A stretch of 64,000 bases of DNA from positions 186,001 to 250,000 of the forward strand of contig VRMN01000011.1 in the NCBI GenBank assembly GCA_008690995.1, given 5' to 3'. Position 1 is the stretch's first letter. The number at the start of each line of letters is the position of its first letter. A program made the translations under genes and the position numbers. This stretch comes from Porphyridium purpureum. Lineage: Eukaryota; Rhodophyta; Bangiophyceae; Porphyridiales; Porphyridiaceae. This document shows positions 1 to 13,642 of this stretch, one piece after another. The notes beneath the pieces were generated by a model that ran no database searches, was not told the origin of the DNA, and worked only from the letters and a program-made list of their open reading frames with translations.

Positions 1-1368
1 ACAGTCCTGGAAGCCGCACAAAAGCTCGAGATGATTCGGAACAAGAAGGCGCACGTGCAGCCGGGAGAGTACGTCGATTATGATGTGTATGGTCGTGGTG
101 ATCCGCGCATCTTTGGCGAGGGAGCGCACATCGAGAGCAAACGCCAGTGTGCCGAAGTGTCACTGGCCAAACAGGAGGAAGCGTCCAAGAAGCCAGCGAA
201 GAGCAAGATTAAGTTCCCAGTGGGCGCAGATAATTACTATCGCGATTACGAGAAGGAAAAGGCATCGATGTTGCGCTCGGTCAGCCAGAAGGTCACACCG
301 CTCAAGGCAAACGTGTATGACGCGGCCGACACGGCAGCAGATGAACTCGTCATGGCTACCATGGAGGATATCTTGCTCAACACAGAGTTTGACCTCGAGA
401 AGCTCGCGGAAATGGATGCCGAAGCGGCTGAGAAAGAGGCAGAGATGGTAAAGGCCACGGGTGTACCGGCCGACGGAACAGCAGTCACACCCACAACCAT
501 CATGGAGGGTGATGCGGCTGCAGCTGCCGTGGCAGAACCGGCTCCTGCAGTCGCAGCCGACCTTGTGCCCGTAGCACCAGAAAAGCGCGCGGACTTCCAA
601 CAGTTGAAGTCGCGTGATTATGCTCTAGCAGATGAGTCGAACGCGGTGGTGGACGAGACGGCGAAAACAGACTTTAAGTCTAAGTTTTCGATGTTTGAGG
701 CGGACAAACCGGTCAAGAAGGAAGACCCGCAACCTGAGAATGTCGCTTCATCGTCAGCTGAAGCCGTTCCTGGACCTCTTGGTGAGTCTGCTGCGGATGC
801 AGCGGTCGAGTCAGAGCCAGTGGAGGCTGAAGAGCAGGCGATAGAGAAGACTTTTGTTCCAGCACCGGCAGTATTGGATGAGACCGAAGCCTCTCCTGAA
901 GCAGCGCAAGCGGCACCGGAAACCGCATCGGCAGCCGAGCCAGCAGCTGTACCAGAGCCTGCCGCGGAGGAAGATGGGGTCGCCGAAGAAGCCGTCGAGG
1001 ATGCACAACAGGAAGACAAGGAAGAGGAACCTGCCGCAGTTGTTGCGGCGGCGGCGGTAGCAGGGCCGCCAGGTCGTCCACCAAAGCCCCAAACGACTGC
1101 ATATGAGAATGTTCCGGCACCGCCGGAGCAGGTAGATTACACTGGCACGGGAGGAGTCCTTTCCAGCGGGGCCGAAAGTGAGGATGTGGAAGCTGTGGCT
1201 TCCGGCACCGGCGAACCGGTGAAGAAGAAGAAAAAGAAGAAGAAGGTGACGTCCGACAGCGAGGGTATGTCAGACGTCATGTCCGCAGACGGTACTGGGG
1301 CCGATGGCGAAGTCAAGAAGAAGAAGAAGAAGAAAAAGAAGCCGGTCGCTGAGGCAGTCCCCGCATAA
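1..1368 (+). CDS. C-terminal part of an unknown Ala/Glu-rich protein with poly-Lys tails
   Basis: The frame is already open at base 1, ten codons before the first ATG (position 31), so this is probably the 3' part of a gene that starts outside the window. The first 150 residues are mixed in composition (a YVDYDVYGRGDPRIFG stretch and a charged Asp/Glu/Lys helix). The middle is a long low-complexity region rich in Ala, Glu, Pro and Val, likely disordered. The end carries two separate runs of about 8-10 lysines, the last just before VAEAVPA and the stop. I do not recognise a family. The lysine runs could bind nucleic acid or acidic partners, or act as nuclear or nucleolar signals; that is only a guess. 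If ATG 31 is the true start, the protein is 445 residues. Confidence 0.7.
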   Translation, partial: TVLEAAQKLEMIRNKKAHVQPGEYVDYDVYGRGDPRIFGEGAHIESKRQCAEVSLAKQEEASKKPAKSKIKFPVGADNYYRDYEKEKASMLRSVSQKVTPLKANVYDAADTAADELVMATMEDILLNTEFDLEKLAEMDAEAAEKEAEMVKATGVPADGTAVTPTTIMEGDAAAAAVAEPAPAVAADLVPVAPEKRADFQQLKSRDYALADESNAVVDETAKTDFKSKFSMFEADKPVKKEDPQPENVASSSAEAVPGPLGESAADAAVESEPVEAEEQAIEKTFVPAPAVLDETEASPEAAQAAPETASAAEPAAVPEPAAEEDGVAEEAVEDAQQEDKEEEPAAVVAAAAVAGPPGRPPKPQTTAYENVPAPPEQVDYTGTGGVLSSGAESEDVEAVASGTGEPVKKKKKKKKVTSDSEGMSDVMSADGTGADGEVKKKKKKKKKPVAEAVPA

Positions 1369-2333
1369 ATGAAGGGTCCGATGAGTGCTTGATTCGCACC
1401 GTTCTGATTCCGTTTAGATAGGAGTGTGCTCTCGTCGTGAATCTTTGGTGCAGTCCTTTTTTTTCTGACTCGGATTTCTAGCCCTTGTCTTCTTTGACTG
1501 TATATTGGCTTTAATCTTCTTTGACTTGTAGGCGGTGTTTTTTCATAAGAGAACGTTGCTGTGTGTGGTGGTCAAACTCACTAGATGCGGGCTTGAAGCT
1601 CAATCCCAAGCATGCGAGTTTGACGGTTTCGCAACTGATTTGTTTTTCATGGTTGGAGGGGTCCGAATCAATTCTGTTTGCAGACAGGCGTTGAAGGGTT
1701 GCCTTGTTGGCAGGGCGGATCCTGTACACCGATTCGTGTTTGCTAGTCGCGGACGCGGGCTCGGTGGATATGTTGGTACGGAGTGATGCAGTGCCGTGCG
1801 GTACGGTGCGCCAATGTGGGGAATGAGCTCAGCGCTGATACCATGTCGTTTTCGGGCAGGTAGTAGATGTCTGGGCTTCTTGTCTCTTGTGTGCTCTAGC
1901 AGTTTCCGGTGGCCGGCGCAGTTGCAAGATAATTTTGGTGTCGTTGTGACCTGTAGTTTTCATCTTCGTAATGAACGAATGCAGCCTTGCGTCGTCGTGG
2001 GTTGATTGCCCCCCGCACCCAGCTAAGCGTGACTAACCCGGTTGGCCGAACCGCGCTGAATTATTTTTCGCCCAATAACGACTCTATAGTAAAATGGGGC
2101 GTTTTCATGGAGAGTGAAAATGGGACTACGAAAACGGAAAGAAACGGGCCGCTTTTTGGAGTGTGTGTGGGTTTGGTAATCCGATCTCGGCCGGTGCGAT
2201 TCCGTGTGCCGTCGCCTGCGCCTACTTGTAGCGGCGAAAGAGACCGAGTCTGGGTCTCCGAGGGTGGCGATCGGCTGCATTCCGTCGCATCTTTGAGGTT
2301 CTGTGCGTATTGCCGGCTTGCCTCGCACACCAG
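1369..2333. other. Intergenic region upstream of carB, no recognised gene
   Basis: About 965 bases between the poly-Lys gene and carB. Short open frames occur on both strands but none resembles a known protein or starts convincingly. A T-rich stretch near 1455-1475 may belong to the 3' end of the upstream gene. I see no repeat or RNA gene here. Confidence 0.5.
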
Positions 2334-5300
2334 ATGTACCTGTTCGTGGGAAGCGCGCCCGCGGCGCTGGCGCCATGTCGCAACCTGTCGGCGAGCGGCG
2401 CGCTCCAAGCGATCGCAGCGAGGCGCCGCGCCTTGGCCAACGGCGCGACGTGTCGCGCGCGGTGTGTGCGTGTGCGCATGGCCGCCGATCAGGATGATAC
2501 AGACGGCCTGCTGAATCGGAGCAAATTGGACCTGGATGCGCCAGACATGATCACAAGCGAGAACGCGTTCGAGCTCAAGGGCCAGGATATGCTCGATGCC
2601 TTGCAGAAAGACTGGGATTATGATGCAGTGCAGAAAAGGCATTTTGACGCCGACGGGAACTTTATTCCGCCGTGGGTGGCCTATGCCCCACCGGAGGTCA
2701 AAGCGCGGACCGATCTGAAGAAAATCCTGCTGATCGGCGCAGGTCCCATTGTGATTGGCCAGGCGTGCGAGTTTGACTATTCCGGCACACAAGCGTGCAA
2801 GGCACTGCGCGATCTCGGGTACGAGGTCGTGCTCGTCAATTCTAACCCAGCAACCATCATGACTGATCCGGAGACGGCCGAGCGGACGTACATTGAGCCG
2901 CTGAACGTTGAGGTTCTGGAGGCGATTATCGCCAAAGAGAGGCCCGATGCGTTGCTACCCACCATGGGCGGGCAAACCGCGCTGAATCTGTCGCGCCGTC
3001 TGGCTGTGGAAGGTATTCTTGACAAGTATGGCGTGGAGCTTATCGGAGCCAACCTCAAGGCAATTGAAAAGGGCGAAGATAGACTGCTGTTCCGCGACGC
3101 AATGGAGAAAATCGGTGTTCCTTGCTGTCCGTCCGGCATTGCCACTACGCTCGCCGAGGCGCGTGACGTAGGCAAGGTAATCGGCTCGTTCCCGTTGATT
3201 GTGCGTCCGGCCTACACGCTCGGCGGCACAGGTGGTGGTATCGCGTACAATCCAGAGGAGTTTGATGTGCTCGCCCAGGGTGGCATTGATGCAAGCCCAG
3301 TATCGCAGATCTTGGTGGAGAAGTCTCTGCTGGGCTGGAAAGAGTACGAACTGGAAGTGATGCGCGACGGTGCTGACAACGTGGTAATTGTCTGTGCGAT
3401 TGAAAATCTCGACCCCATGGGTGTGCACACGGGCGATTCCATCACGGTTGCTCCAACGCAAACTCTCACGGACCGCGAGTATCAGCGCTTGCGTGACATG
3501 TCCATCGCGATCATTCGGGAAATTGGAGTGGACACCGGGGGCTCGAACATTCAGTTTTCAGTCAACCCGGAAAACGGCGATGTGATTGTCATCGAAATGA
3601 ACCCGCGTGTTTCGCGCTCGTCTGCCTTGGCGTCCAAGGCGACTGGCTTTCCCATCGCAAAGCTGGCCGCCAAGCTCTCGGTGGGCCTGACGCTTCCGCA
3701 GCTCCGCAACGATATTACCAAGGAGACACCCGCGGCTTTTGAGCCGAGCTTGGACTATGTGGTGACCAAGGTGCCTCGTTTCGCGTTTGAAAAGTTCGTG
3801 GGTGCCAGCAACACGCTGACGACGCAAATGCGCTCGGTGGGAGAGGCCATGGCAATCGGGCGTACGTGGATCGAGTCGTTTCAGAAAGCTTTGCGGTCGC
3901 TCGAGACAGGTCGTGCCGGCTTTGGCTTCGACGGAAAAGATGCAGATGCTACGAAAATCGGACAAGAGAAGCTGGAGTCGATTCTGCGCATTCCGACACC
4001 GGAGCGAATCTTCTCCGTGCTCACCGCGTTCCGAAAGGGTATGAGTGTGAAGGACGTGTTTGAGCTTAGCAAGTATGATCCGTGGTTCCTTGGTAACTTG
4101 CATGAGGTGTACCTCGCGGCGACCAACCTGCAAGGCCGTGCCTTGGAGAGCCTTTCTGCTGGCGAGCTGCTCGCCATCAAGGCGCTTGGCTTCTCTGACA
4201 TCCAGCTGGCGTTTATTCTCGGTTGCACTGAGCGTGAGGTGCGGCTGTATCGCAAGTCAAAAGGCATTCGCCCGTGCTACAAGACAGTGGACACATGCTC
4301 GGCAGAGTTCGAGGCCTACACGCCATACTTGTACTCGACGTACGAGAGTGGTGCGGTGTGGGATGATGATGATACGGATGACATTGTGGGTATGATGGAG
4401 AGTGAAACACCACCGCCGACGGGCAAGCCCAAGATCATGATTCTTGGCGGCGGTCCGAACCGCATCGGTCAGGGCATTGAGTTTGATTACTGTTGCGTGC
4501 ATGCATGCTTTGCGCTTCGTGACGCCGGCTACGAAACCATCATGGTCAATTCTAATCCAGAGACGGTATCGACAGATTATGATACCGCCGACCGACTGTA
4601 CTTTGAGCCTCTGACCCTCGAAGACGTGATTGGTGTGCTTGAGGCGGAGAATCCAGACGGTGTGATCGTACAGTTCGGTGGGCAAACCCCGCTTCGGCTC
4701 GCGGTTCCGCTTGAGCGCTATTTGGCGTCGGACGAGGCCCAGGCCGCTGGTGTGACGACGAAGATTCTGGGAACATCGCCCGATAGCATTGATGCGGCGG
4801 AGGACCGCGATCGCTTCATCGAGATTTTAGAAGATCTGCAGATTCGTCAGCCGAAGAATGGCATCGCGACCTCGTATCAGCAGGCGCTAGAAATTGCGGA
4901 AAAGATTGGCTACCCATTGGTCGTGCGTCCCTCGTATGTTCTGGGTGGCCGCGGCATGGAGATTGTGTACGAAAACAGTGAGCTTCGTGAGTACATGGAT
5001 TCAGAGGTGGTGGTTGAGAGCGAACATCCTGTGCTGATCGACAGCTTCCTCAGCAATGCGATCGAGGTAGACGTGGATGCTATTGCGGACGCGCAGGGTA
5101 ATGTGGTGATTGGTGGTATTATGGAGCACATTGAGCAGGCCGGCATCCACTCTGGTGACTCGGCGTGCTCACTTCCGACGGTAACGATTCCGTATGAGGC
5201 CATGGTCACTATTCGGCAATGGACCGTTGCGTTGGCGCGCCGGCTCAAGGTCGTTGGACTCATGAATGTGCAGTGGGCAGTACAGGGCAGCACAGTCTAT

Positions 5301-6035
5301 ATTCTGGAGGCGAACCCGCGCGCCTCACGCACCGTACCCTTTGTCAGCAAAGCGATTGGGAAGCCGCTTGCCAAAATTGCGAGTCTCGTGATGGCCGGCA
5401 AGACGCTGACTGAGCTTGACTTTACCACCGAGGTGATTCCTTCGCACATCAGCGTGAAGGAGGCTGTTCTTCCCTTTGAAAAATTCCCCGGAGCGGATGT
5501 GCTGCTGAGTCCCGAGATGCGATCGACGGGCGAGGTCATGGGCATTGCGAGTTCGTTTGGAGCTGCTTTCTCAAAGGCGCAGCTGGCGGCCGGTCTGAAG
5601 CTGCCGACCCGCGGCAAGATCTTCTTGTCACTCCGTGACATTGACAAGGAAGCCGCGGTGCCTCTCGCGCGTGACTTCGTGGACCTGGGCTTCACGGTGG
5701 TCGCGACGCGCGGCACCTACTCGTACCTTGTGAGCCAAGGCCTGAACCCCCCTTGCGTGGAGCTCGCGCTGAAGATAAATGAGGGCCGACCTAACATCCT
5801 GGACATGATCAAGAGCCGGGAAATCTGCCTATTTATCTCGACGCCGGACCGCAAGAAGGAGCACAAGAGCGGCGTGGCGCTGCGCCGCGCAGTCATCACT
5901 GAGAAAGTTCCGCTCGTGACCACGGTAGCCGCGGCGCGCGCCGTCGCACAGGCGCTCCGCATTTCCACGTCGCAGGGGTACGACGTGCGCGCCATGCAAG
6001 ATTACCACCCGCAGTATGCGTCCACCCAGAAGTGA
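2334..6035 (+). CDS. carB: Carbamoyl-phosphate synthase large subunit, plastid-targeted
   Basis: Makes carbamoyl phosphate from bicarbonate, ATP and ammonia supplied by the glutaminase subunit CarA, for pyrimidine and arginine synthesis. The 1233-residue product has the full two-half architecture. The first ATP-grasp half begins near residue 130 ([27 protein letters not shown]). The oligomerisation segment lies near 530-660. The second half starts near 697 ([28 protein letters not shown]). An MGS-like allosteric domain ends the protein (RGTYSYL). The open frame extends upstream to a TTG at 2310, but the first ATG is at 2334 and gives [14 protein letters not shown] followed by an Ala/Arg-rich stretch of about 50 residues, a convincing transit peptide. 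In red algae carA is commonly plastid-encoded, so this is probably the nuclear half of a cross-genome enzyme. It is a bacterial-type separate subunit, not the animal/fungal CAD fusion. Confidence 0.95.
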   Translation: MYLFVGSAPAALAPCRNLSASGALQAIAARRRALANGATCRARCVRVRMAADQDDTDGLLNRSKLDLDAPDMITSENAFELKGQDMLDALQKDWDYDAVQKRHFDADGNFIPPWVAYAPPEVKARTDLKKILLIGAGPIVIGQACEFDYSGTQACKALRDLGYEVVLVNSNPATIMTDPETAERTYIEPLNVEVLEAIIAKERPDALLPTMGGQTALNLSRRLAVEGILDKYGVELIGANLKAIEKGEDRLLFRDAMEKIGVPCCPSGIATTLAEARDVGKVIGSFPLIVRPAYTLGGTGGGIAYNPEEFDVLAQGGIDASPVSQILVEKSLLGWKEYELEVMRDGADNVVIVCAIENLDPMGVHTGDSITVAPTQTLTDREYQRLRDMSIAIIREIGVDTGGSNIQFSVNPENGDVIVIEMNPRVSRSSALASKATGFPIAKLAAKLSVGLTLPQLRNDITKETPAAFEPSLDYVVTKVPRFAFEKFVGASNTLTTQMRSVGEAMAIGRTWIESFQKALRSLETGRAGFGFDGKDADATKIGQEKLESILRIPTPERIFSVLTAFRKGMSVKDVFELSKYDPWFLGNLHEVYLAATNLQGRALESLSAGELLAIKALGFSDIQLAFILGCTEREVRLYRKSKGIRPCYKTVDTCSAEFEAYTPYLYSTYESGAVWDDDDTDDIVGMMESETPPPTGKPKIMILGGGPNRIGQGIEFDYCCVHACFALRDAGYETIMVNSNPETVSTDYDTADRLYFEPLTLEDVIGVLEAENPDGVIVQFGGQTPLRLAVPLERYLASDEAQAAGVTTKILGTSPDSIDAAEDRDRFIEILEDLQIRQPKNGIATSYQQALEIAEKIGYPLVVRPSYVLGGRGMEIVYENSELREYMDSEVVVESEHPVLIDSFLSNAIEVDVDAIADAQGNVVIGGIMEHIEQAGIHSGDSACSLPTVTIPYEAMVTIRQWTVALARRLKVVGLMNVQWAVQGSTVYILEANPRASRTVPFVSKAIGKPLAKIASLVMAGKTLTELDFTTEVIPSHISVKEAVLPFEKFPGADVLLSPEMRSTGEVMGIASSFGAAFSKAQLAAGLKLPTRGKIFLSLRDIDKEAAVPLARDFVDLGFTVVATRGTYSYLVSQGLNPPCVELALKINEGRPNILDMIKSREICLFISTPDRKKEHKSGVALRRAVITEKVPLVTTVAAARAVAQALRISTSQGYDVRAMQDYHPQYASTQK

Positions 6036-6050
6036 ATCTGAACGCTGGTG

Positions 6051-6112
6051 CAGCGCAGAAGCAGCGCAGAAGCAGCGCAGAAGCAGCGCAGAAGCAGCGC
6101 GGAAGCAGCGAT
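6051..6112. repeat. 11-bp minisatellite
   Basis: Five head-to-tail copies of an 11-base unit (CAGCGCAGAAG) start 16 bases after the carB stop. The first four are identical, the fifth has one A-to-G change, and a partial sixth follows. It lies in the carB 3' flank and is probably just slippage sequence. Confidence 0.9.
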
Positions 6113-6173
6113 GTTCGCGCTGTGTGCCCGCGCGTCTGCTGCACCTTCGCGTGGCAATGGATAAGCACCTTCC

Positions 6174-6181
6174 CACTGTAC
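6174..6181. promoter_or_regulatory. GTACAGTG-type motif upstream of obg
   Basis: CACTGTAC, the reverse complement of GTACAGTG, lies 250 bases upstream of the obg ATG in the carB-obg spacer. It is one of about 17 such octamers in the window, none of them inside a coding region. The function is inferred from position only. Confidence 0.4.
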
Positions 6182-6340
6182 CTGCGTTTCTATTCGTAAA
6201 ACACGCTCTTTTTCGTAGGCATGTAGAGGTACTGTTCTTCTCTCACCGGCCGAAGGCGCGAGTCGAAATCTGGACGTCGACGCGGGCTCGCGTGCGCGTC
6301 GGCAGGCAAGCGCGGTTTGTGTTGACGGCTCGAATCATAG

Positions 6341-8554
<2,214 letters not shown>

Positions 8555-8701
8555 ACATGCGCGCAACGATATCGGACTGGAAGCAAATGCTGGCCCGTTG
8601 CTCGCACAGAAACGTAAGATTGCGTGTTGCGCATATAAAAGATCTACCAGATCGGCTTGCTTCTCCGCGTCATATTATTTTCACTTAATAAATGGTGCCA
8701 C

Positions 8702-9905
8702 TACAGTCCTGGCCAAGATGTTTGCAACACCTGCATTTTGGTCCAAAAAATTGGATCTTATAGTGAAATAGCCCATTTTAATAGAAAACTTATTTTTAAC
8801 TCTTTTTTTAACATTGTCAACATCGAGCATGACGGTGAACCAAGGCGCGGCGCGCGCGTTTTTGTTTTCCCCAGAACATCAGAAGGTGCTCAAAGGATCT
8901 TCGCTCGCTGATCCATCTCGTCGTGCGCAAGTGGAGAGTCTCCAGATCGAAATTGAGCGCGCAACGGCCGAACGATGGCGCCGTGGCTGTCGGAACACGA
9001 AAAAAGGCAGATCGACGCCCTTGCGGGCCAGGATCTGTCGGTGCGAGCCATTGCGAAGGCTCTGAAGCCTCGCCCAGATCGCTCGCGACCGTCCTATGCA
9101 ACTGTGAGCCGTTATCTGGCGTCAAGGGGCGCCGAATTGTCCGCAAGAAGCCAGGTCCGAAACGGCTTTTGAGTCGCAAATCGGAACGCCGCATCATTCG
9201 CGCCGTATCTGTTGATACACTGACGTCCGGACAGGTGGTTCACGAGCTGCACTTGCAGTGCTCGCCCAGGACAGTGCGTCGGACGCTTCAAGCAGCAGGC
9301 TTTCTTCGCTACAAGCGAGTCTCGCGGAAACCTTCGCTGTCGTCTGACAACATCAGGAAGCGATTGGCGTTTGCCACCGCATTCATTGGAAAACCAATGG
9401 CTTTCTGGCATCAAGTGATCTTTTCAGACGAGAAGATTTGGAGCTGCAACGGCCCATTCGGCTCCTCGCAGCGATGGGTCGACTGTCGCGCCAAGTCAAG
9501 TTCGTACGCCAGGCGCCAGCACTCTGGAGGTGGCAAGGTTCACATGTGGGCCGGTATGTCCCTGCGCAGCCTAACAATGGCCGTCTTCGTCGAGGGTGGC
9601 TTGAATGCCGTGAAGTATCAACAAGTCTTGCTGGAAGCCTTGCTTCCGCTTGGCCTGGAAATGTATGACTTCAATTTCACTTTCCAGCAAGACAATGCCC
9701 TGGCACATACGGCCAACTCAACCAAGGCGTGGCTCGACGCACTCGGCGTCACTGTGCTGCCGTGGCCTGCAAGGTCTCCGGACCTTAACCCAATTGAAAA
9801 CACCCGACGGCGCTCCTATGCTGAAAGCCTCCATCTCTCGCTCCCCAGTCTGCATTGTCGGCAAATGTCTCTGAAATCTGTCCTTGCCAAGACAGGGGTA
9901 TGGCC
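8702..9905 (+). mobile_element. Degraded Tc1/mariner-like DNA transposon
   Basis: A TA followed by CAGTCCTGGCCAAGATG at 8704 looks like a Tc1-type terminal repeat next to its TA target. A helix-turn-helix segment (8975-9172, LSEHEKRQIDALAGQDLSVRAIAKAL) is followed in a different frame by the catalytic region (about 9133-9800). This has the triad in FSDEKIW, FQQDNALAHTA and SPDLNPIEN, with 34 residues between the second Asp and the Glu, so DD34E. The two parts are frame-shifted against each other near 9120-9135, and homology stops right after PIEN, so the C-terminal part seems lost. A weak inverted match to the left end (CTTGCCAAGACAGGGGTA) lies at about 9886-9903 and may be the right end. An extra open frame at 8814-9065 overlaps the start and is unexplained. 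The copy is probably inactive. Confidence 0.8.
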
Positions 9906-10318
9906 AACTCCGAAATGACGGTAAAGATAGCATCTGAAATCTTGTCAGAACTAATTTCTTTCTCAGTGGGTTTGTGAGGCGAGGCCATGAAGCCGCAAGT
10001 CTTGGCTCGCGGTTGCTGCATCTTTTTCGAACATATATAAACCTGCAGATGGGCTCGTGATCATGAGCGATTCTACCTGCTGACTGTAGCCATGCATCAT
10101 GTTCCGATTCGCAAGTGGCATGTGCCGCGCCAGGATCGAAGCCACGAGAAGTCTTCCACAGCTTCTTCTCTTTTTTACACGCACCCACTTTGATGCGCAA
10201 TCGAATGAGCTGCTGAGCCACATAGGATCTGCGTCATCCTTAACGCCGACGCTGCTTGTATCCACGTGCGCCATCGAGAGTGGGTCAACAAAGAAATTCT
10301 TGCACGCGCAGTGCGCTG
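9906..10318. other. Spacer between the transposon and the next gene, nothing recognised
   Basis: About 410 bases with only short open frames on both strands. Nothing matches a known family, and no structured RNA is apparent. Confidence 0.4.
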
Positions 10319-11356
10319 CTATTGAAGACTTCTGATGTACTCGAGCGCACTTGTGTCGACGATGCCCTGATACTCGGCAAGTATTTTGCAGGCGACGGAC
10401 ACGTCTTCATGTTCAGACCCGGAAGTACCTAGCTGTTGCTTCTGTCCTGCTTCTGCCTGCAAAGCTGCGCGATTTTGCTCGTATCGCTGAATAATGCCCA
10501 CCGAATCCCACAAATTCTTCTCAGATACCCGCGGGATTCGAATTTTGTTGGTGAACAAGTGGCTCAGTTTCACGAGCTTGTCGACAAGCACTTCAGCTTT
10601 CCGGTCCGGAAAGAGACTGAGGCACTCGAACAGTTCCAGCACCACACCCACTGCGCTTAAAAGCATGTACCCAAGTTTCTTTCGATCAATCGATGCGGTG
10701 ATGTGCACGAGCCACTGCACTTCGGCATCTGACGCGATTCCGAATGAGCGTCGCTTCTGCTCTGCATCTGCTGATTTTCCCAGAGATGAAGTGGAACGCA
10801 CAACAAGGAGCTTACGGATTGTTTCCCACAATTCTGATGCGACTTGTTCAGCAGCGCGTGAACCGCCATCCTTCCTTACCAGCGCAAGCTTGATGGCCAT
10901 TTCCCAATCTCCGCGGAGGACGCAGGCTGAAATGGCCGTGCTCTGGTATGCCCGCGGGACTATAGCACGCTCGAGCACGGAAAGCGGCACTATGCTGGAG
11001 TGACTCACCGAACGCAATTGCTTGCAATGATAATGGAGCTCATCGTCTGACACGTCCGTGAACGTTTGATACTTTGTGAGTATGGCGATTGTGCGCTCTT
11101 GTTCAAGCGGCCCCATTTCTAGACCGTTTGCGACCAGCGCTTTCTGCAATCTCCGCATCAGTGCAAAGTCCTGCCTTGCAGATTGATCACTAGGCACCGC
11201 GCGGATTAGAACGCTGCTCCCGCGTTTCGTGGATCGTGACTCACACGAAGCGCGTAAGCGGCGCCACCTCGAGCATATACTGCCCTCACAAGAACCGCGG
11301 AACGCGGATGGAAGGCGCGTCGCGGCACATACATGAAAAGAAAGAGCGTGCGCCAT
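10319..11356 (-). CDS. Hypothetical protein with organelle-type N-terminus
   Basis: Intact 345-residue frame with an ATG start at 11356. The first 55 residues (MAHALSFHVCAATRLPSAF onward) are rich in Arg, Ser, Ala and Cys with almost no acidic residues, like a transit peptide. The rest is largely helical and soluble, with a leucine-rich segment near 250-275 (LSAVGVVLELFECLSLFP) and a Gln/Ala-rich stretch near the end. There are no obvious catalytic motifs or membrane spans. I do not recognise a family; a plastid or mitochondrial protein specific to algae is the simplest reading. Its upstream neighbour on the same strand is petC, 366 bases away, so the two are separate transcription units. Confidence 0.65.
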   Translation of the reverse strand: MAHALSFHVCAATRLPSAFRGSCEGSICSRWRRLRASCESRSTKRGSSVLIRAVPSDQSARQDFALMRRLQKALVANGLEMGPLEQERTIAILTKYQTFTDVSDDELHYHCKQLRSVSHSSIVPLSVLERAIVPRAYQSTAISACVLRGDWEMAIKLALVRKDGGSRAAEQVASELWETIRKLLVVRSTSSLGKSADAEQKRRSFGIASDAEVQWLVHITASIDRKKLGYMLLSAVGVVLELFECLSLFPDRKAEVLVDKLVKLSHLFTNKIRIPRVSEKNLWDSVGIIQRYEQNRAALQAEAGQKQQLGTSGSEHEDVSVACKILAEYQGIVDTSALEYIRSLQ

Positions 11357-11722
11357 CGCCTAGTTACCCAGTCACGAAGGCTTGAACACGGAGGATGGTG
11401 ACAAAAATGCCTCGCTGTTCTCCCAACATGGCATTTGGATACAACCCGCTACGGATACTTCAGTGACGCCGGGAGGAGTGATGAATGTCGTTCAGGAGGA
11501 GTGCTGCGTGTCGTGTCCGGAATTAATGTACTTTTTATGAGCTAGCCAGGTGCGCTCGGAAAGATACACAGCTACAGCAGCACGGGCGGAGCGGGGCGCA
11601 CTGGCTGGATACATCCATGGACGCAAGGTTATGACACAGAAGGTCGAATCAAAATGAATCACTCGGTATCTTTGATTAGCTTCCCGTACTTGCCCATTCG
11701 TACGAGAACACGGACGCCTCGC
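11357..11722. other. Spacer between petC and the hypothetical gene
   Basis: 366 bases holding the petC 3' flank and the upstream region of the minus-strand hypothetical gene. I see no GTACAGT(G/T) octamer, repeat or open frame of interest. Confidence 0.4.
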
Positions 11723-12349
11723 CTACTTCCACCACGGGTTGGTGTTGGTTCGGAAATCAGTCTCGGTCCATGGCTTCAGCAGCACATTGTCGCTCGAGTC
11801 GACCTCTGTGTGCGCGAGCGCCAGAGAGAGCGGCGCTGGACCACGGATAACCTTCCCTTCCTTGTTGTACTGCGACCCGTGGCACGGGCACATGTACTTG
11901 TTCTCGGCACGGTTCCACGGCACGATGCATCCCAAGTGGGTGCAGGTGGCGTTGATGGCGTAGTACTCGATGCCCTTCTCTTCGCCCACAATCAGCCAGT
12001 ACGCGTCACCCTTGAGGCCCTGCACGAGCTCGCGGTCGCCCTTGTTCTTGTTGTTTGTGAACGCGGCCTTCTTGACGTCGTTTCCGAGCGCGTCCTTGGC
12101 CACCACGCCGCCGCTGCCGCCGCCGACCTTTGGCGGCACGAAGAAGCCCGCGTACAGTCCGAGGCCGATCGTGGCCGGCGTGGCCACGGCGCCGAACAGC
12201 AGCAAGTTCATGGTGTTACGCTTGGCCATGTCCGGCACCATGCCGTCCGCGGCCGCGGCCATCGTCAGGCTGGCGGGCTTGACGCTCACCGCCGCCGCCT
12301 TCTTCTGCGGGGCGACTGCCGCCCCGTGGAATCCACTGACAAACGCCAT
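11723..12349 (-). CDS. petC: Cytochrome b6f complex Rieske iron-sulfur subunit
   Basis: Carries the [2Fe-2S] centre that passes electrons from plastoquinol to cytochrome f in the thylakoid b6f complex. The 208-residue precursor starts MAFVSGF. A transmembrane anchor follows (about residues 46-70, [20 protein letters not shown]), then a glycine-rich hinge (VGGGSGG). The two cluster-binding boxes are CTHLGC (136-141) and CPCHGSQY (154-161), with both Cys and both His present, followed by the GPAPLSL loop. The C-terminus NPWWK is typical of chloroplast Rieske proteins. The first 40 residues act as the plastid transit peptide, with the uncleaved anchor serving as the thylakoid signal. PetA, PetB and PetD are plastid-encoded in red algae. 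It is divergently arranged with the Mpv17-family gene across a 1.3 kb spacer rich in the GTACAGT motif. Confidence 0.97.
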   Translation of the reverse strand: MAFVSGFHGAAVAPQKKAAAVSVKPASLTMAAAADGMVPDMAKRNTMNLLLFGAVATPATIGLGLYAGFFVPPKVGGGSGGVVAKDALGNDVKKAAFTNNKNKGDRELVQGLKGDAYWLIVGEEKGIEYYAINATCTHLGCIVPWNRAENKYMCPCHGSQYNKEGKVIRGPAPLSLALAHTEVDSSDNVLLKPWTETDFRTNTNPWWK

Positions 12350-12762
12350 GTCTCAGTTCTATCTGTACACGTGTCCCTGACCTTCAGCCTCCTCCGCAAC
12401 CCCCACACTCCCCTCTCCGCGCACCCACTCCCCCCCTTCTTATACAAATCTCCTCTCCCTTCCGCCCTGCCACCTGACCGCGAAACCAAACCAAACTTCC
12501 CTTGTTACACCTCGCTCCGCGCCCGCTACGCCTTCCGCACACACACGCGCTCCGCAGCCCCGGCCTATCTCCAAAAACACGCCCAATCTACCACGAGCGC
12601 GCAATCACGCCGCATCACAAATTCCACCCGGTTCTGCGATTCTGGCGCGCGTGGCGTGCGTGATGCGCTGAACCGCGCACACGTGTGTTGTGAATGAGAC
12701 ACGTGCTGCTGTGTAGACGCAACGCTACATTTCGACTCGTTCTACGACGACGACGACTACAA

Positions 12763-13215
12763 CTGTACGCGGCGTCCGTGTGAAGCACCAGGCCGTGGCT
12801 CGTTTCCGTACTCCGTCGCCCCAAACGCAACGTGCAGGAAACTTACCTCTTCTATACAGATGCAAACAAAACGTGCGAGCTTTTACTTTTCGCTTTTTGG
12901 CTTTTGGTTTGTTCGGCGTGTCTATCAAAGTGCCGGCGTTTTCTGTTTATCATAAACTGCGCGGCGCGCACGACTCCGCACGCGGGTCTCGAGCTCACCC
13001 CGTCACAGCACGAGCTCCGGCGCCGTGTCCACGGCAGGTCCTTTTTCTCAAGGCACGTCAGGGCGTGCGTGCGCGAAGCTGCACTGTACCTCTCCTGCTT
13101 TCTACGCTGGCGCGCCGTGGAAAATGGTGCGTGGGCGTGGGGGTGTGCAATGCGGCATGCGATGGCCATCTTGCACATCACGGGAGGGCCCGAAGTACAG
13201 TTGCAGGGTGTACAG
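12763..13215. promoter_or_regulatory. GTACAGT motif cluster in the petC/Mpv17 divergent spacer
   Basis: The spacer from 12350 to 13642 holds no supported gene. It contains CTGTAC-type sites at 12763 (AACTGTAC) and 13082 (CACTGTAC), and a direct pair at 13195 (GTACAGTT) and 13210 (GTACAGCG) set 15 bases apart. Another CTGTAC lies in the petC leader at 12363. The two flanking genes are transcribed away from each other, so the sites may serve either or both. Confidence 0.45.
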
Positions 13216-13642
13216 CGCCGGGGACGACCGTTACGCGTCGCTTCGCGCGGGCAGCGCGCGCGAGCAGCTGCGGGAGCGCGGAGGTGCGTTTGGCGCGCGT
13301 CGGCTCGCGAGCGCCCGAACGGAAAGCAAACAAGCCGCAAGGCACACGAGAAAAATCTGCGCGTGCGCACGCGAAATGCGCGCGTGGCAGGCGCAGAGAA
13401 GCGACGCGCGTTAGATACGCACGGCTCAGCCGTTCATCTTGCGCACAGGGAGAGAGATACACCGGCACTACGAGAGGCATAAACGCTGCTCTGGGGGTAA
13501 GTGGGGTGTGGCCTGGAATACAAGGAGCGGGATTCAGCGTGCGTTAGAGCGGGGAGGGGTGTTTGCGGTGCGGACTGTGGGGAGGACGGAGCAAGGAGGC
13601 TGGGCGTGGGTGTGAGCAAAGCGCTGCACTTGAGAGGTGGGA

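Noticed and set aside
2310-2333. TTG start of carB and similar GTG/TTG starts (6383, 13637, 16575, 19607, 35196, 40920, 46011, 52059)
   Set aside because: These are bacterial-type alternative starts; nuclear genes here should use ATG and a suitable one lies downstream in each case.
8700-8720. Similarity of CAGTCCTGG at window base 2 to the Tc1 end
   Set aside because: Base 2-10 is part of an open coding frame, and the identity is only nine bases, so chance.
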